41,244 nt of DNA from Deltaproteobacteria bacterium. Its GTDB lineage: Bacteria; Desulfobacterota; Binatia; UBA9968. The stretch spans positions 1,021 through 42,264 of the forward strand of contig VBKX01000195.1 of NCBI GenBank assembly GCA_005879435.1, in the 5' to 3' direction. Both the position numbers and the translations under genes were made by a program. Each line of letters begins with the position of its first letter. The first letter of the stretch is position 1. This document shows, one piece after another, positions 1 to 7,873 of the stretch. A model generated the notes under the pieces. That model did no database searches and had not been told where the DNA came from. It saw only the letters and a list, made by a program, of their open reading frames with translations.

Positions 1-213
1 TGGGGTAGTCTTAATAAGCCCCTTTTTCATCGTTTCCTCATTGAACGTTGTGCCGGCGGGAATATCCTGGGCGGCGACGACGATATCTTGGTTCGCCGCC
101 TTTAGGGCATCCTCCGTTTTTTGTCGCTCACTCAGAAAATTATAAATTCCATAGGCAGCGATGAGACCGAAAAATACCGCAACCACTAGCGCAATCTTCA
201 ACCTATTCTGCAT
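1..213 (-). CDS. cpaB: Flp pilus assembly protein CpaB, N-terminal part (cut by window edge)
   Basis: The visible 71 residues start with a basic N-terminus and one membrane segment (about residues 7-24, rich in V, A, F, L, I). They continue into the beginning of a SAF-like domain with the motif VVAAQDIPAGTTF. This layout is typical of CpaB/RcpC, the periplasmic protein that works with the Tad secretin in Flp pilus assembly. A good ribosome site (GAGGAG, about 5 bases before the ATG) supports the start at 213. The C-terminal part lies beyond position 1. It follows the prepilin peptidase and flp pilin genes on the same strand, the usual order at the head of a Tad operon. The family call rests on the membrane anchor, the SAF start and the context. 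Confidence 0.8.
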   Translation of the reverse strand, partial: MQNRLKIALVVAVFFGLIAAYGIYNFLSERQKTEDALKAANQDIVVAAQDIPAGTTFNEETMKKGLIKTTP

Positions 214-297
214 ATCAGCTCCTCATCAACGGTCATTGTTTTCCAAGAAATTGTAATCCACGCTCGAACTCTTTTGGACAATCATGGCTAACTACAT

Positions 298-840
298 TCA
301 GAAACCTGCCCAACGACCGCTCGGGTCAACGTAATAGGCTATTAACGTTCCAGCCGCAAATGCGACTCCCCAAGGTACCGATTTGCTACGCACGCCCATC
401 TTTGTGCGCACGACGGGGTCAGGCAGAACGTTCCCCATGCTCAAGACCGCAACCTTAAAGTCTAACCAAAATACTTTGAAACGAGAGACGTTGGCTAGAC
501 CGATCGATAAATATCCGAAAGCAATCAGTCCAGCGACAAAAGCAGAATAGAAAAACACGCGCGGCAGCCATGAGACCCCCAAAAGTGCGCCAACCACGCC
601 GAAGTATTTTACATCGCCAGCACCTATCCATCCAAGCGCAAACGGAAGGATCAGCATTGCGATTCCAACTACAATACCCAGTAAGCTCTGAATCAAATAG
701 TGAGATCCTTGGAAAGCATTCAAGATAACACCGCAAATTAGGCCGATAGCTATCAGCCAATTCGGGATTCTTCGCACTTTTAAATCGAAGAACGCCGACA
801 GGCAACTCACAAGAAATATGACCGCATCAGCAAGATTCAA
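298..840 (-). CDS. cpaA: A24 prepilin peptidase of the Tad pilus (CpaA/TadV)
   Basis: A 180-residue polytopic membrane protein of the short A24 aspartic peptidase type, which cleaves the leader from Flp prepilins at the inner face of the cytoplasmic membrane. Both catalytic aspartates are visible: D19 in the first motif (FFDLKVRRIPN) and D76 in the GAGDVK motif. Hydrophobic stretches cover most of the rest, giving about six membrane segments. There is no N-terminal methyltransferase domain, so this is the Tad-type short form and not the PilD type. It lies between flp and cpaB on the same strand. The start is the first ATG of the frame. Length and both active-site motifs are normal, so it is probably functional. 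Confidence 0.9.
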   Translation of the reverse strand: MNLADAVIFLVSCLSAFFDLKVRRIPNWLIAIGLICGVILNAFQGSHYLIQSLLGIVVGIAMLILPFALGWIGAGDVKYFGVVGALLGVSWLPRVFFYSAFVAGLIAFGYLSIGLANVSRFKVFWLDFKVAVLSMGNVLPDPVVRTKMGVRSKSVPWGVAFAAGTLIAYYVDPSGRWAGF

Positions 841-925
841 AACTTTAAAACGTAATTATTAGCTGACAAAGGGTACACTTCATACCAAAGCTTGTCAATT
901 AAATTTGGCCAGCCGCTCCTGGAAG

Positions 926-979
926 CCAATGGCTCGGCTCGATAATGGAACCGTGTCCCACATCAAGCCGAGCCATTGG
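926..979 (-). promoter_or_regulatory. Perfect 14-bp intercistronic hairpin after flp
   Basis: CCAATGGCTCGGCT at 926-939 is the exact reverse complement of AGCCGAGCCATTGG at 966-979, with a 26-base loop. It begins 18 bases after the flp stop codon and lies before the peptidase gene. On the minus strand no run of T follows it, so it is not a textbook intrinsic terminator. An mRNA-stabilising or processing hairpin that lets pilin mRNA exceed the downstream genes is the likelier role (inference). Confidence 0.7.
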
Positions 980-996
980 GAACATAACACCGGGTC

Positions 997-1191
997 TTAC
1001 GAGGACGTTGTGCACCCCTGAGGATCACCGACGCAAGCCGTAACCTTGCTCCAACCACTAGCCAACTGACTGCCGATGTTCGTATTCTTAATGGCAACCC
1101 AGAAGACCAGCGCAACTAGCACGACGATCAAAGTGTACTCAACCAAACCTTGACCATCCTCTTCGACTACCAAACGCTTTAGAAGCTCCAT
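997..1191 (-). CDS. flp: Flp/Fap-type pilin precursor
   Basis: A 64-residue type IVb prepilin, the major subunit of Tad pili. A short charged leader ends in Gly13. The cleavage site DG|QGLVEYTL has Glu at +5 and Tyr at +6, as in Flp pilins, followed by a hydrophobic helix (VVLVALVFWVAI). The mature protein would be 51 residues. The C-terminus carries two cysteines (ACVGDPQGC), which could form a small disulfide loop, a little unusual for Flp. The start at 1191 is preferred to an in-frame ATG 21 bases upstream because GGGGG at about 1203 gives it a strong ribosome site. A sigma-54 promoter lies about 85 bases upstream, and a stable hairpin follows the stop codon. Confidence 0.9.
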   Translation of the reverse strand: MELLKRLVVEEDGQGLVEYTLIVVLVALVFWVAIKNTNIGSQLASGWSKVTACVGDPQGCTTSS

Positions 1192-1212
1192 GAATCGTTC
1201 ACCCCCTTTCAC

Positions 1213-1695
1213 AATATGAGCTAGTGTCTTTTTTATTTAAAATTCAGTCAATCAATATAACGCATCGGGAACAACGCAGAATACGTGCCAAAACGCAGAT
1301 TGGTAGAATTTCAGCTAATTATAACTCTGGTCATCTAAATTTGGTCGGTTTGCCTTGACAAAATTGACACCAGGTTTGAAGTTAGTGACACAAAACGGGC
1401 GATAGTTAGTCCGTCGGTTTGAACGTTGACTCGGGTGCCCCCCAAGCCGTAAACATTAAAATTCACGGAGAATTGCACGGATTTTATTGGGCCCCTCACA
1501 AAAGCACAGTTTCTTGCTTTAGGGCGACAACCTCGACCAGAAGTATTCTATCGAATGAAGCCAGTAGCAAAGGGTATGCATTTTGCTAATCAAACCCGGG
1601 GAGTTTAGAAATCTTTCTCAATTGCCACAAACATGCCATAACATAAGATAGCCCGCAAAGAGAGAAAACCAGAAGAAACCGAAGGACAATAAAAA
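1213..1695. other. Divergent intergenic region between flp and the GGDEF gene
   Basis: This 483-base spacer holds the flp sigma-54 promoter (1275-1290) and a cluster of three TGACA motifs between 1355 and 1390. I see no gene in it. The part next to the GGDEF gene has an AGGA ribosome site near 1682-1685, but I could not recognise a clear promoter for that gene. Confidence 0.6.
1275..1290 (-). promoter_or_regulatory. Sigma-54 (-24/-12) promoter of the flp operon
   Basis: Read on the minus strand the site is TGGCACG-TATT-CTGCG. It has GG at -24 and GC at -12 with the exact spacing of the consensus TGGCACGNNNNTTGCW, with one mismatch (T to C) in the first T of the -12 box. The predicted start would fall near 1264, leaving about 70 bases of leader before flp. 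Upstream, TGACA occurs at 1356, 1365 and 1386 (+ strand coordinates), possible activator sites. Confidence 0.75.
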
Positions 1696-2652
1696 ATGAA
1701 CACCGTCCAAAAAGAGAACGTTCCACTCACGGTCTTGGTCATCGAAGACCACCCGGATCAACGAGACCTACTCGCAATCGTGCTTCAACGCGAAGGCTAT
1801 CGGGTCATCACTGCCGCGAATGGGGTGGAAGCGCTGGAAAGGCTGGAGACAGAAAAGGTCCAAATTGCTCTTTCAGACATCATGATGCCGAAAATGGACG
1901 GATTTGAACTCATCAAACGGATCCGCAGCAATCCGACGTTGAAAAATATTTATCTTATATTGATCACCGCTCGAATCCAAGAAGGCGACCGAGTGCGAGG
2001 CCTTGATCTGGGAGCCGACGACTACATTACGAAGCCGTTTTCGTTTTCCGAATTGCTCGCTCGGATCCGCGTGGGATCGAGAGTCGTCCAATATCAGCAG
2101 CACCTCGAATATCAAACTCAGGTTGATTCACTTACTGGACTTTTCAATCGTCGGGCGTTCGAGAAAAAAATTCAGGAAGAGTTTGAGCGCTCCAAACGAT
2201 ATCGTAACCCGTTATCTCTGCTCATTTTGGATATCGACAATTTCAAGATGATCAACGACACCTATGGTCATCATGGCGGCGACGCCGCCCTCGTGAAAAT
2301 TTCCGAAACTTTTCGCGAAAAAACACGGCAAAGCGATTTCCCATCTAGATACGGTGGAGAAGAGTTCGTTCTCGTTTTACCGGAAACAGACCAAGATAGC
2401 GCGTTGCAAGTAGCAGGGAAGATCCATGAGGCGATTCGGTCCTGCGCTTTCGGCACAACTGCCCGTCCGTTTACGCTGACGGTGAGCATTGGTGTCAGTT
2501 CTACTTCAGCAAGATTCTACACAGATTGGCGGGAATTGTTGGACGACGCGGACCGCGCGTTATACCTTGCAAAAAACTCCGGTAAAGACCGCATTGAGAT
2601 TTGGGAGCCTGAAAAAAGGACTGGCCAGATTCAAACTTCCGTCCATCCCTGA
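1696..2652 (+). CDS. Response regulator with GGDEF output (PleD-like diguanylate cyclase)
   Basis: A 318-residue cytoplasmic protein that should make c-di-GMP from GTP when phosphorylated. The receiver domain (about 12-130) has phospho-acceptor D61 (ALSDIMMPKMDG), T91 and K113 (ITKPF). The GGDEF domain (about 143-305) has the active-site motif RYGGEEF at 218-224. An intact product-inhibition I-site RQSD (211-214) lies exactly five residues before it, so feedback inhibition by c-di-GMP is expected. An AGGA ribosome site precedes the ATG. The next gene, a membrane histidine kinase, starts five bases after the stop, so the pair is probably a cognate two-component system. The EAL gene at 5936 would supply the opposing activity. 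Confidence 0.93.
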   Translation: MNTVQKENVPLTVLVIEDHPDQRDLLAIVLQREGYRVITAANGVEALERLETEKVQIALSDIMMPKMDGFELIKRIRSNPTLKNIYLILITARIQEGDRVRGLDLGADDYITKPFSFSELLARIRVGSRVVQYQQHLEYQTQVDSLTGLFNRRAFEKKIQEEFERSKRYRNPLSLLILDIDNFKMINDTYGHHGGDAALVKISETFREKTRQSDFPSRYGGEEFVLVLPETDQDSALQVAGKIHEAIRSCAFGTTARPFTLTVSIGVSSTSARFYTDWRELLDDADRALYLAKNSGKDRIEIWEPEKRTGQIQTSVHP

Positions 2653-2657
2653 GCCAA

Positions 2658-3860
2658 ATGCCGCCGCGATGCGTTATCAGCATAACTATCGTTTTCATAG
2701 CGATAGCAGGCGCCACTCTGTCAGCGGCCGATATTTACAGCAGCCCGAAGTCCTCATTGGAATTTGCACAATCCCGCGAATCCGTTACTCATCCGCGCCA
2801 GGGGTTAAAACCTTCGCGAAGAGACGAAGTGATTACGAGCCGGTTTGGATCATTGAGAGAACTACTGGGAACCAATAAAGAACTGGTTGTTTATGGCGCA
2901 ATTGCTTTTTTTGGAATACTGATGATGGGTTTGGCAATTGGTAGCGCGTCGTCAAATTCAAAAAACAAGACGGCCGCACAATTGGCGCTTCTGAAGCAAG
3001 AAAAGGAAAAGGCAGAAAATCTCGCCAAACTAAAATCAGAGTTTCTAAATCAAGTCTCGCACGAGTTGCGCACGCCTTTAGCTGTTATCATTGGTTATAT
3101 CGAATGTATCACAGACGGGCTCTATGGGGAGATCGAACCGAAACATCATGAAATTCTTCAAGTCGTCGCTAAGCAATCCACGCACCTAAAGAATATGATC
3201 GACCAGATATTGATTTTCTCGCGGTTAGAGGCCGGCAAGCAACCGATTCGAATAGAAGAGATACAACTGACTAAGGTCATCAATGACCTCAAGGACACTT
3301 TCGAGTTTCTTTGCCGCCAAAAGGGAATCGAATTGTGCTGGGAGCTTACGAGGGATCCCCTACCCATCCACAGCGACGCGACTCGTTTAAAGGAAGTCAT
3401 CAGCAATCTCTTGCAGAATGCCGTGAAATATACCGATCGCGGCTCAATCACGGTGCGATCGAAGAAAATGCCAACCCAGGATTCCGTATCGGTCGAAGTT
3501 AAAGATACGGGGATGGGTATTTCCGAACAACATTTAACGAACATATTCGAACCTTTCATGCAGGTTCATAAGACGTCCACCGAAAATTCGCGGGGCGGTA
3601 TAGGATTGGGGTTAAGTATTGTAAAAAAACATTTAGAGCAAATGGGGGGAACGATAAGTGTTGAAAGTGAGCTAGGTAAGGGGTCCATCTTCCGAATTAT
3701 TCTCCCACGAAAGCACGACAAGCAGAAATCACGGACGAGCCGCCTCATAGACTTCGTTAAGCGTCGCTCTTTGAGTCCTAACAGCGAGCATCCTGCCATA
3801 ACTCCACAAACAGAAACACGGGAGCGAAAGGTAGCCAATACCGGCCATATGATGGGTTAG
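2658..3860 (+). CDS. Membrane sensor histidine kinase
   Basis: A 400-residue kinase. The N-terminus has a signal-peptide-like hydrophobic stretch (about 6-23), a periplasmic stretch of about 50 residues and a membrane segment (76-95), followed by a short coiled region. The HisKA box has phospho-acceptor H135 (QVSHELRTPL). The HATPase_c domain shows the N box with N250 and N254 (NLLQNAVKYT), the G1 box with D283 (DTGMGI) and the G2 box (GGIGLGLSIV). The small periplasmic part has no recognised ligand domain. It begins five bases after the GGDEF response-regulator gene and is the obvious partner. The C-terminal 45 residues after the kinase core are polar and unassigned. It ends with TAG, a natural stop. 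Confidence 0.9.
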   Translation: MPPRCVISITIVFIAIAGATLSAADIYSSPKSSLEFAQSRESVTHPRQGLKPSRRDEVITSRFGSLRELLGTNKELVVYGAIAFFGILMMGLAIGSASSNSKNKTAAQLALLKQEKEKAENLAKLKSEFLNQVSHELRTPLAVIIGYIECITDGLYGEIEPKHHEILQVVAKQSTHLKNMIDQILIFSRLEAGKQPIRIEEIQLTKVINDLKDTFEFLCRQKGIELCWELTRDPLPIHSDATRLKEVISNLLQNAVKYTDRGSITVRSKKMPTQDSVSVEVKDTGMGISEQHLTNIFEPFMQVHKTSTENSRGGIGLGLSIVKKHLEQMGGTISVESELGKGSIFRIILPRKHDKQKSRTSRLIDFVKRRSLSPNSEHPAITPQTETRERKVANTGHMMG

Positions 3861-3926
3861 TCTTGAATCCTGCCAACAAGCCCCCCTTTGACCGACACGC
3901 ACGGAGTTTTATCGTTGAGATTCGTG

Positions 3927-5489
3927 ATGGCTAGAGACATCCACATCGCGCCAATTGCCGCTATCATAGTCCCATCGATCAGTAATATTGTTTTCGTTTC
4001 GGTGCTCTTTGTTTTGATTTTTGGTTCGGGAAGTGGTCTGCTCGGCGATGGCGACACTGGTTATCACATCCGAACAGGCGAATCGATCCTGCAAACCTGG
4101 CGCGTCCCAAGTCGGGACCCGTACTCATTCCACTATCCGCCACTCAATTGGACGGCTCACGAATGGTTGTCTGAACTCGTCATGGCGGCGTTTTTCAAAA
4201 TGTACGGCCTTACAGGGGTCGTGCTTTTTTTTGCGTTGTTGCTCGCTCTCACGCATTGGCTACTTTATAAAGTGCTTACGAGCCGTTCCGATGACGTCTT
4301 GTTGTGTATCGTCATCACCCTGCTCGCGACCGCCACATCCGCTACTCATTGGTTTGCACGCCCCCATGCTTTTTCCCTCCTGCTGACTGTTCTTTGGTGC
4401 CATGTTTTGGATCGATTTCAATTCGGCGATCAACGTTCCCTAGTTTATCTTCCCTTCCTTATGTTGCTTTGGGTCAATCTCCACGGCGGCTATATCATTG
4501 GGCTTATTCTCATTCTGATTTATTTGGCTGGCGCTATTTTCTATTTCTTCACCAAACCGCCGGAAGCATCACAGCAGTTCCTGCATAACGCTCAGCTCCT
4601 TTTTTATATTTTGATAGCGTGCGTTACGGTTTGCCTAGTCAATCCGGAAGGATTCGAGATCTTATGGTTCCCCATTCGGGTCACCTCTGATCGTTTTCTT
4701 ATGGATCGAGTCTCAGAATTCCTCTCACCCAATTTTCACGAAGCGCTGCCATTTAAGTATATGTTATTAGCCCTCATAGGCGCCCTCGCACTATCGCGAT
4801 CATCGCTTAACGTCATCGATCTTATGCTCGTCATCTTGTTGTCCTACATGTCCCTATATTCCGCACGACATGTTTCGCTTTTTGCGATCATTCTGGCTCC
4901 AGTGCTACTCAAGGCATGCGCCGGCATTATCCGTAGAGCCCCGGACGCTTTTGGGAGATTTTACCGCAAGCGTAACTTGAACTTGAGATCGATCGAGATC
5001 GGTGTACATGGATATGCTTGGCCCATGGCCAGTGTAGTTCTGATCGTTACTTTCGCTGCGGCAGGAAGCCTAAGCTATCGGTTTAACGACAAGATATTTC
5101 CCGTGGCCGCAGTAGAGTTTTTGCAACGAGAATCCATAGCCGGCAACATGTTCAACAACGACGAATTCGGCGACTACATGATCTTCACAGCTTGGCCACA
5201 GTACCGAGTCTTTATGGACGGCCGTTCCGATATGTACGGAGAAAAATACGGGGGCGATTACCTCAAGGTGGCCAATCTTCAACCAGGATGGAGGGAAATT
5301 CTTAAAAAATACAATATCAGCTGGGTCATTTTTGACACGGCATCAGCCCTCACGGCTGCTCTGCAGGACCAAAATGACTGGCAACCGATTTACTCTGACG
5401 CGGTAGCGACCATCTTTGTAAAAAAGGACATTGCGCATGCTTCGCTGTTGGCTAAGTATCCTTCGGTCAAACTAGCAAACAAGGAATGA
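3927..5489 (+). CDS. Polytopic membrane protein, GT-C glycosyltransferase-like
   Basis: About 520 residues with roughly ten or more hydrophobic segments. An early acidic motif GDGDTGYHIRTGE sits after the first membrane segment. Further along come WVNLHGG and a C-terminal soluble part with the motif FMDGRSDMYGEKY. The layout, with many membrane helices, an acidic motif in the first outer loop and a soluble C-terminal domain, resembles GT-C fold polyprenyl-phosphate-sugar glycosyltransferases. I recognise no named family and no substrate can be assigned. The ATG at 3927 is chosen over an upstream TTG at 3888 because GAG precedes it and the extra residues are not hydrophobic. It lies between c-di-GMP signalling genes, which suggests a role in surface glycans or pilus glycosylation (inference). 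Confidence 0.6.
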   Translation: MARDIHIAPIAAIIVPSISNIVFVSVLFVLIFGSGSGLLGDGDTGYHIRTGESILQTWRVPSRDPYSFHYPPLNWTAHEWLSELVMAAFFKMYGLTGVVLFFALLLALTHWLLYKVLTSRSDDVLLCIVITLLATATSATHWFARPHAFSLLLTVLWCHVLDRFQFGDQRSLVYLPFLMLLWVNLHGGYIIGLILILIYLAGAIFYFFTKPPEASQQFLHNAQLLFYILIACVTVCLVNPEGFEILWFPIRVTSDRFLMDRVSEFLSPNFHEALPFKYMLLALIGALALSRSSLNVIDLMLVILLSYMSLYSARHVSLFAIILAPVLLKACAGIIRRAPDAFGRFYRKRNLNLRSIEIGVHGYAWPMASVVLIVTFAAAGSLSYRFNDKIFPVAAVEFLQRESIAGNMFNNDEFGDYMIFTAWPQYRVFMDGRSDMYGEKYGGDYLKVANLQPGWREILKKYNISWVIFDTASALTAALQDQNDWQPIYSDAVATIFVKKDIAHASLLAKYPSVKLANKE

Positions 5490-5668
5490 AACTTCGTTTT
5501 TTGCCCCCTTCTACTATAAGTGCACAGACATCCCGAGATATTCCGGTTCGTTCAATAACGTAGACACGCATTAACACAGACCGATCAGTGGGGCTGGAGG
5601 AGTCCATTTCTTATTCTTAGGCGCTCTCTGAGGAGAATGGGATCCGTTCTGGGTCGTAGTCTATTTGA

Positions 5669-5725
5669 GACAAATCTGGCGACATGATTACCGCAAAAAA
5701 ATTTTGTCATGACAAATCTGTCGAC
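5669..5725 (+). promoter_or_regulatory. Candidate activator-binding repeats for the EAL promoter
   Basis: GACAAATCTGGCGAC (5669-5683) recurs as GACAAATCTGTCGAC (5711-5725), 14 of 15 bases identical and 42 bp apart, that is four helical turns. The second copy overlaps the perfect palindrome TTTGTCATGACAAA (5703-5716). Both copies lie about 115-160 bp upstream of the predicted transcription start, the usual place for enhancer sites of NtrC-type activators. The protein that binds is unknown. Confidence 0.6.
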
Positions 5726-5808
5726 TCTAATGTCACCCAGCGGAGACTGCCTAGACCGCACATTTGACCAAGGGGTTCTTAACTGCCTGCAATCTCAAAT
5801 ATGTTCGC

Positions 5809-5824
5809 TGGCACAACCATTGCT
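5809..5824 (+). promoter_or_regulatory. Sigma-54 (-24/-12) promoter of the EAL gene
   Basis: TGGCAC-AACCA-TTGCT matches the core sigma-54 consensus (TGGCAC, five bases, TTGCW) at every core position with exact spacing. The predicted start is near 5835, about 100 bases before the ATG at 5936. Confidence 0.8.
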
Positions 5825-5935
5825 GCCGCATAATTCCGATCATCCAAGGGTCATGAAATTTCAATAATGCACTTCGGTAAACCTCAGCTGAGATCCGCTC
5901 GTTCGGATGACAAAAGGGCGGGATGGTTGTAATAA

Positions 5936-7336
5936 ATGAGTGAGATAATGGATAACAGCTCCGCCTCCGCAAGCGGTAACGCCGAATTCGAATTGCGCGT
6001 TCGTCAAGCCTTGCTTTCGGCGAAGCACAGCATTCCCCAGCTCGCCGTTTTACTCTTTGCGTTTAAACAATCTTTCAACTGCAATAATTCCAGGCAAACG
6101 GCCCTAAATAATTCAGTCTTGATCCGATTAAGAGGTGGCTTGCGCGATTCTGATACGGTTTCATTGCTGAGCAATGGGCACATCGGAATACTCTTACAAT
6201 CGGTACAAGGCCCTCGGGATCTCGATTTGGTCATAAGCCGTTTGTTGACCCGATTAGCCGAACCCTTACTCATCGATGGTCACGAGGTGGTGCTCGAGCC
6301 ACGGATAGGAACCGCGCTATTTCCCGAACACGGGGATAGCGTAAGAAGTCTGGTCGAGCACGCGGAAAACGAACTCAACCAGGCGAAAAACAATACAAAA
6401 CCCTACACAGCGTATTCATCGAATCCGCGGAGCCTATTTACTTCTCGACAATGGATGAGTGAGCTTCGCCAAGCAATTGTTACGGATCAGTTATTTCTCA
6501 CGTTTCAACCGAAAGTGAGTTTCTCGGAAGAACGAGTAACAGGCGTGGAGGTACTGCTTCGTTGGCAACATCCTGAGCACGGAGTCATCGTTCCGGATCA
6601 GTTTATACCGGTCGCCGAGCGTACTGGATTAATCATTCCTTTAACCCTATGGGTTCTGCAGCAATCGCTTCTCCAGTGTCGCCAATGGAATGACATGGGC
6701 CTGGATATCAGCATAGCTGTCAACCTAACAATGTGGAACCTCGAGGCACAAGAACTTCCAGAACAAATTGAAGCGCTGCTGCGCGATACAGGAGTGCCGC
6801 CAAAAAACTTGGAACTTGAAATCACGGAGACGAGCATCATGAGTGATCCCCAAAGGGTGATCCATACTCTAAACCAGATTCGTCAACTCGGCGCACGCTT
6901 CGCGATCGACGACTTTGGTACCGGATATTCTTCGTTCGCTTATCTTACCAAGCTGCCGGTCTCATGTATCAAAATTGACAAATCCTTTGTGCAGAGCATC
7001 GCAGCCGATCGAGATAATTCGGTAATAGTCAAATCTATCATCGACCTCGGGCATAATCTTGGTTTGAAAGTTGTCGCTGAAGGCGTAGAAACAGTTCATG
7101 CAAAAAAACTCCTCCGGGTATTTCAATGCGACGAGGGTCAAGGGTTTTATTATTGCCGCCCGATTCCGGCCGATGCAATGACTAAGTTCTTGTTACAGCC
7201 GCCCCTTGCTGTCAAGGAGCGGCTGTTCGCTGCGGAATCACCAGAGACAGAGGCAGTGAAACTCGCCGAGGACTACAATCCCAAGGTGCCAAATTTAGTG
7301 CTCACCACCAGCGAAAAACCCAACTCCATGGCTTGA
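5936..7336 (+). CDS. EAL-domain c-di-GMP phosphodiesterase with degenerate GGDEF domain
   Basis: A 466-residue cytoplasmic protein that should hydrolyse c-di-GMP. Residues about 15-165 are a GGDEF-like fold without the GG(D/E)EF signature: the region that should carry it reads LSNGHIGILL, so it cannot be a cyclase. The EAL domain (about 172-425) has its signature as EVL with E205, N263 (AVNLT), E295 (ELEITET), D325-D326 (DDFGTGYSS), K346 (IKIDKSF) and E382 (VAEGVET). These are the usual metal and catalytic residues, so activity is expected. No receiver or membrane segment is seen, so input is through the degenerate domain or expression. A consensus sigma-54 promoter with upstream repeats controls it, so c-di-GMP breakdown is probably tied to an NtrC-type activator. 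Confidence 0.92.
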   Translation: MSEIMDNSSASASGNAEFELRVRQALLSAKHSIPQLAVLLFAFKQSFNCNNSRQTALNNSVLIRLRGGLRDSDTVSLLSNGHIGILLQSVQGPRDLDLVISRLLTRLAEPLLIDGHEVVLEPRIGTALFPEHGDSVRSLVEHAENELNQAKNNTKPYTAYSSNPRSLFTSRQWMSELRQAIVTDQLFLTFQPKVSFSEERVTGVEVLLRWQHPEHGVIVPDQFIPVAERTGLIIPLTLWVLQQSLLQCRQWNDMGLDISIAVNLTMWNLEAQELPEQIEALLRDTGVPPKNLELEITETSIMSDPQRVIHTLNQIRQLGARFAIDDFGTGYSSFAYLTKLPVSCIKIDKSFVQSIAADRDNSVIVKSIIDLGHNLGLKVVAEGVETVHAKKLLRVFQCDEGQGFYYCRPIPADAMTKFLLQPPLAVKERLFAAESPETEAVKLAEDYNPKVPNLVLTTSEKPNSMA

Positions 7337-7409
7337 CAAGCTGACTGTTCCCAAGCAAACTATGCCTGCTTCTCTCATGCGAGCCCAAAAGACGAAAGGG
7401 ATCAAGATT

Positions 7410-7748
7410 ATGAAAAGACATGTAGCCTCAGGACTATCCGTGGTAATTCTGGCCATTGTCATTTCGATACCCGGCCAGGTGCGGGCACAACAAGCTGACG
7501 TACAAGAGGACAACGGCATTTTTGTATTGGGGAGTGTTCTATTCTCAATATTGCACGTCCCTATCAAGCTTGCGACCTGCGTCGGGACGCAAGCTACTGC
7601 GGCAGTTGCCTACACGGCAACCTTTGGCGTTCCTGGACACTACGATGGTGGTACAAATGGCAAAGACATTGGTGAAACGGCGCGCCGTAGTTGCACCGGA
7701 TCGTGGTTTATCACGCCGTCGCAAATCAAAAGTGACTACGGGAGTTAG
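7410..7748 (+). CDS. Small secreted protein of unknown function
   Basis: 112 residues with a clear Sec signal peptide: a basic start (MKRH), a hydrophobic core and probable cleavage after VRA, before QQ. The mature part of about 85 residues has a mildly hydrophobic stretch (GSVLFSILHVPIKLATCVG), Gly- and Thr-rich segments and two cysteines (ATCVG and RSCTG) that could pair in the periplasm. I do not recognise the family. The ATG at 7410 is preferred over one at 7362 because AAGGG precedes it and the signal peptide then begins properly. It lies 73 bases after the EAL gene on the same strand and may be co-transcribed. It ends with TAG and converges on the epimerase gene. Confidence 0.65.
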   Translation: MKRHVASGLSVVILAIVISIPGQVRAQQADVQEDNGIFVLGSVLFSILHVPIKLATCVGTQATAAVAYTATFGVPGHYDGGTNGKDIGETARRSCTGSWFITPSQIKSDYGS

Positions 7749-7873
7749 TTCGCGTCTAGAACTCGAAACGAATATGAATCTTGTGCGGAATGTGCCTCTG
7801 CGAGAGAACTTGACGGCTTAATCGGCACCATCTAACAGAAAGCGACAGCGCAAGCAAACGTGATGTTTCGAAT

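Larger units (their letters stand above)
5490..5935. other. Intergenic regulatory region upstream of the EAL gene
   Basis: These 446 bases hold no gene. They contain a 15-bp imperfect direct repeat (5669 and 5711), a 14-bp palindrome overlapping the second copy (5703-5716), a consensus sigma-54 promoter (5809-5824) and about 100 bases of untranslated leader. Confidence 0.65.
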
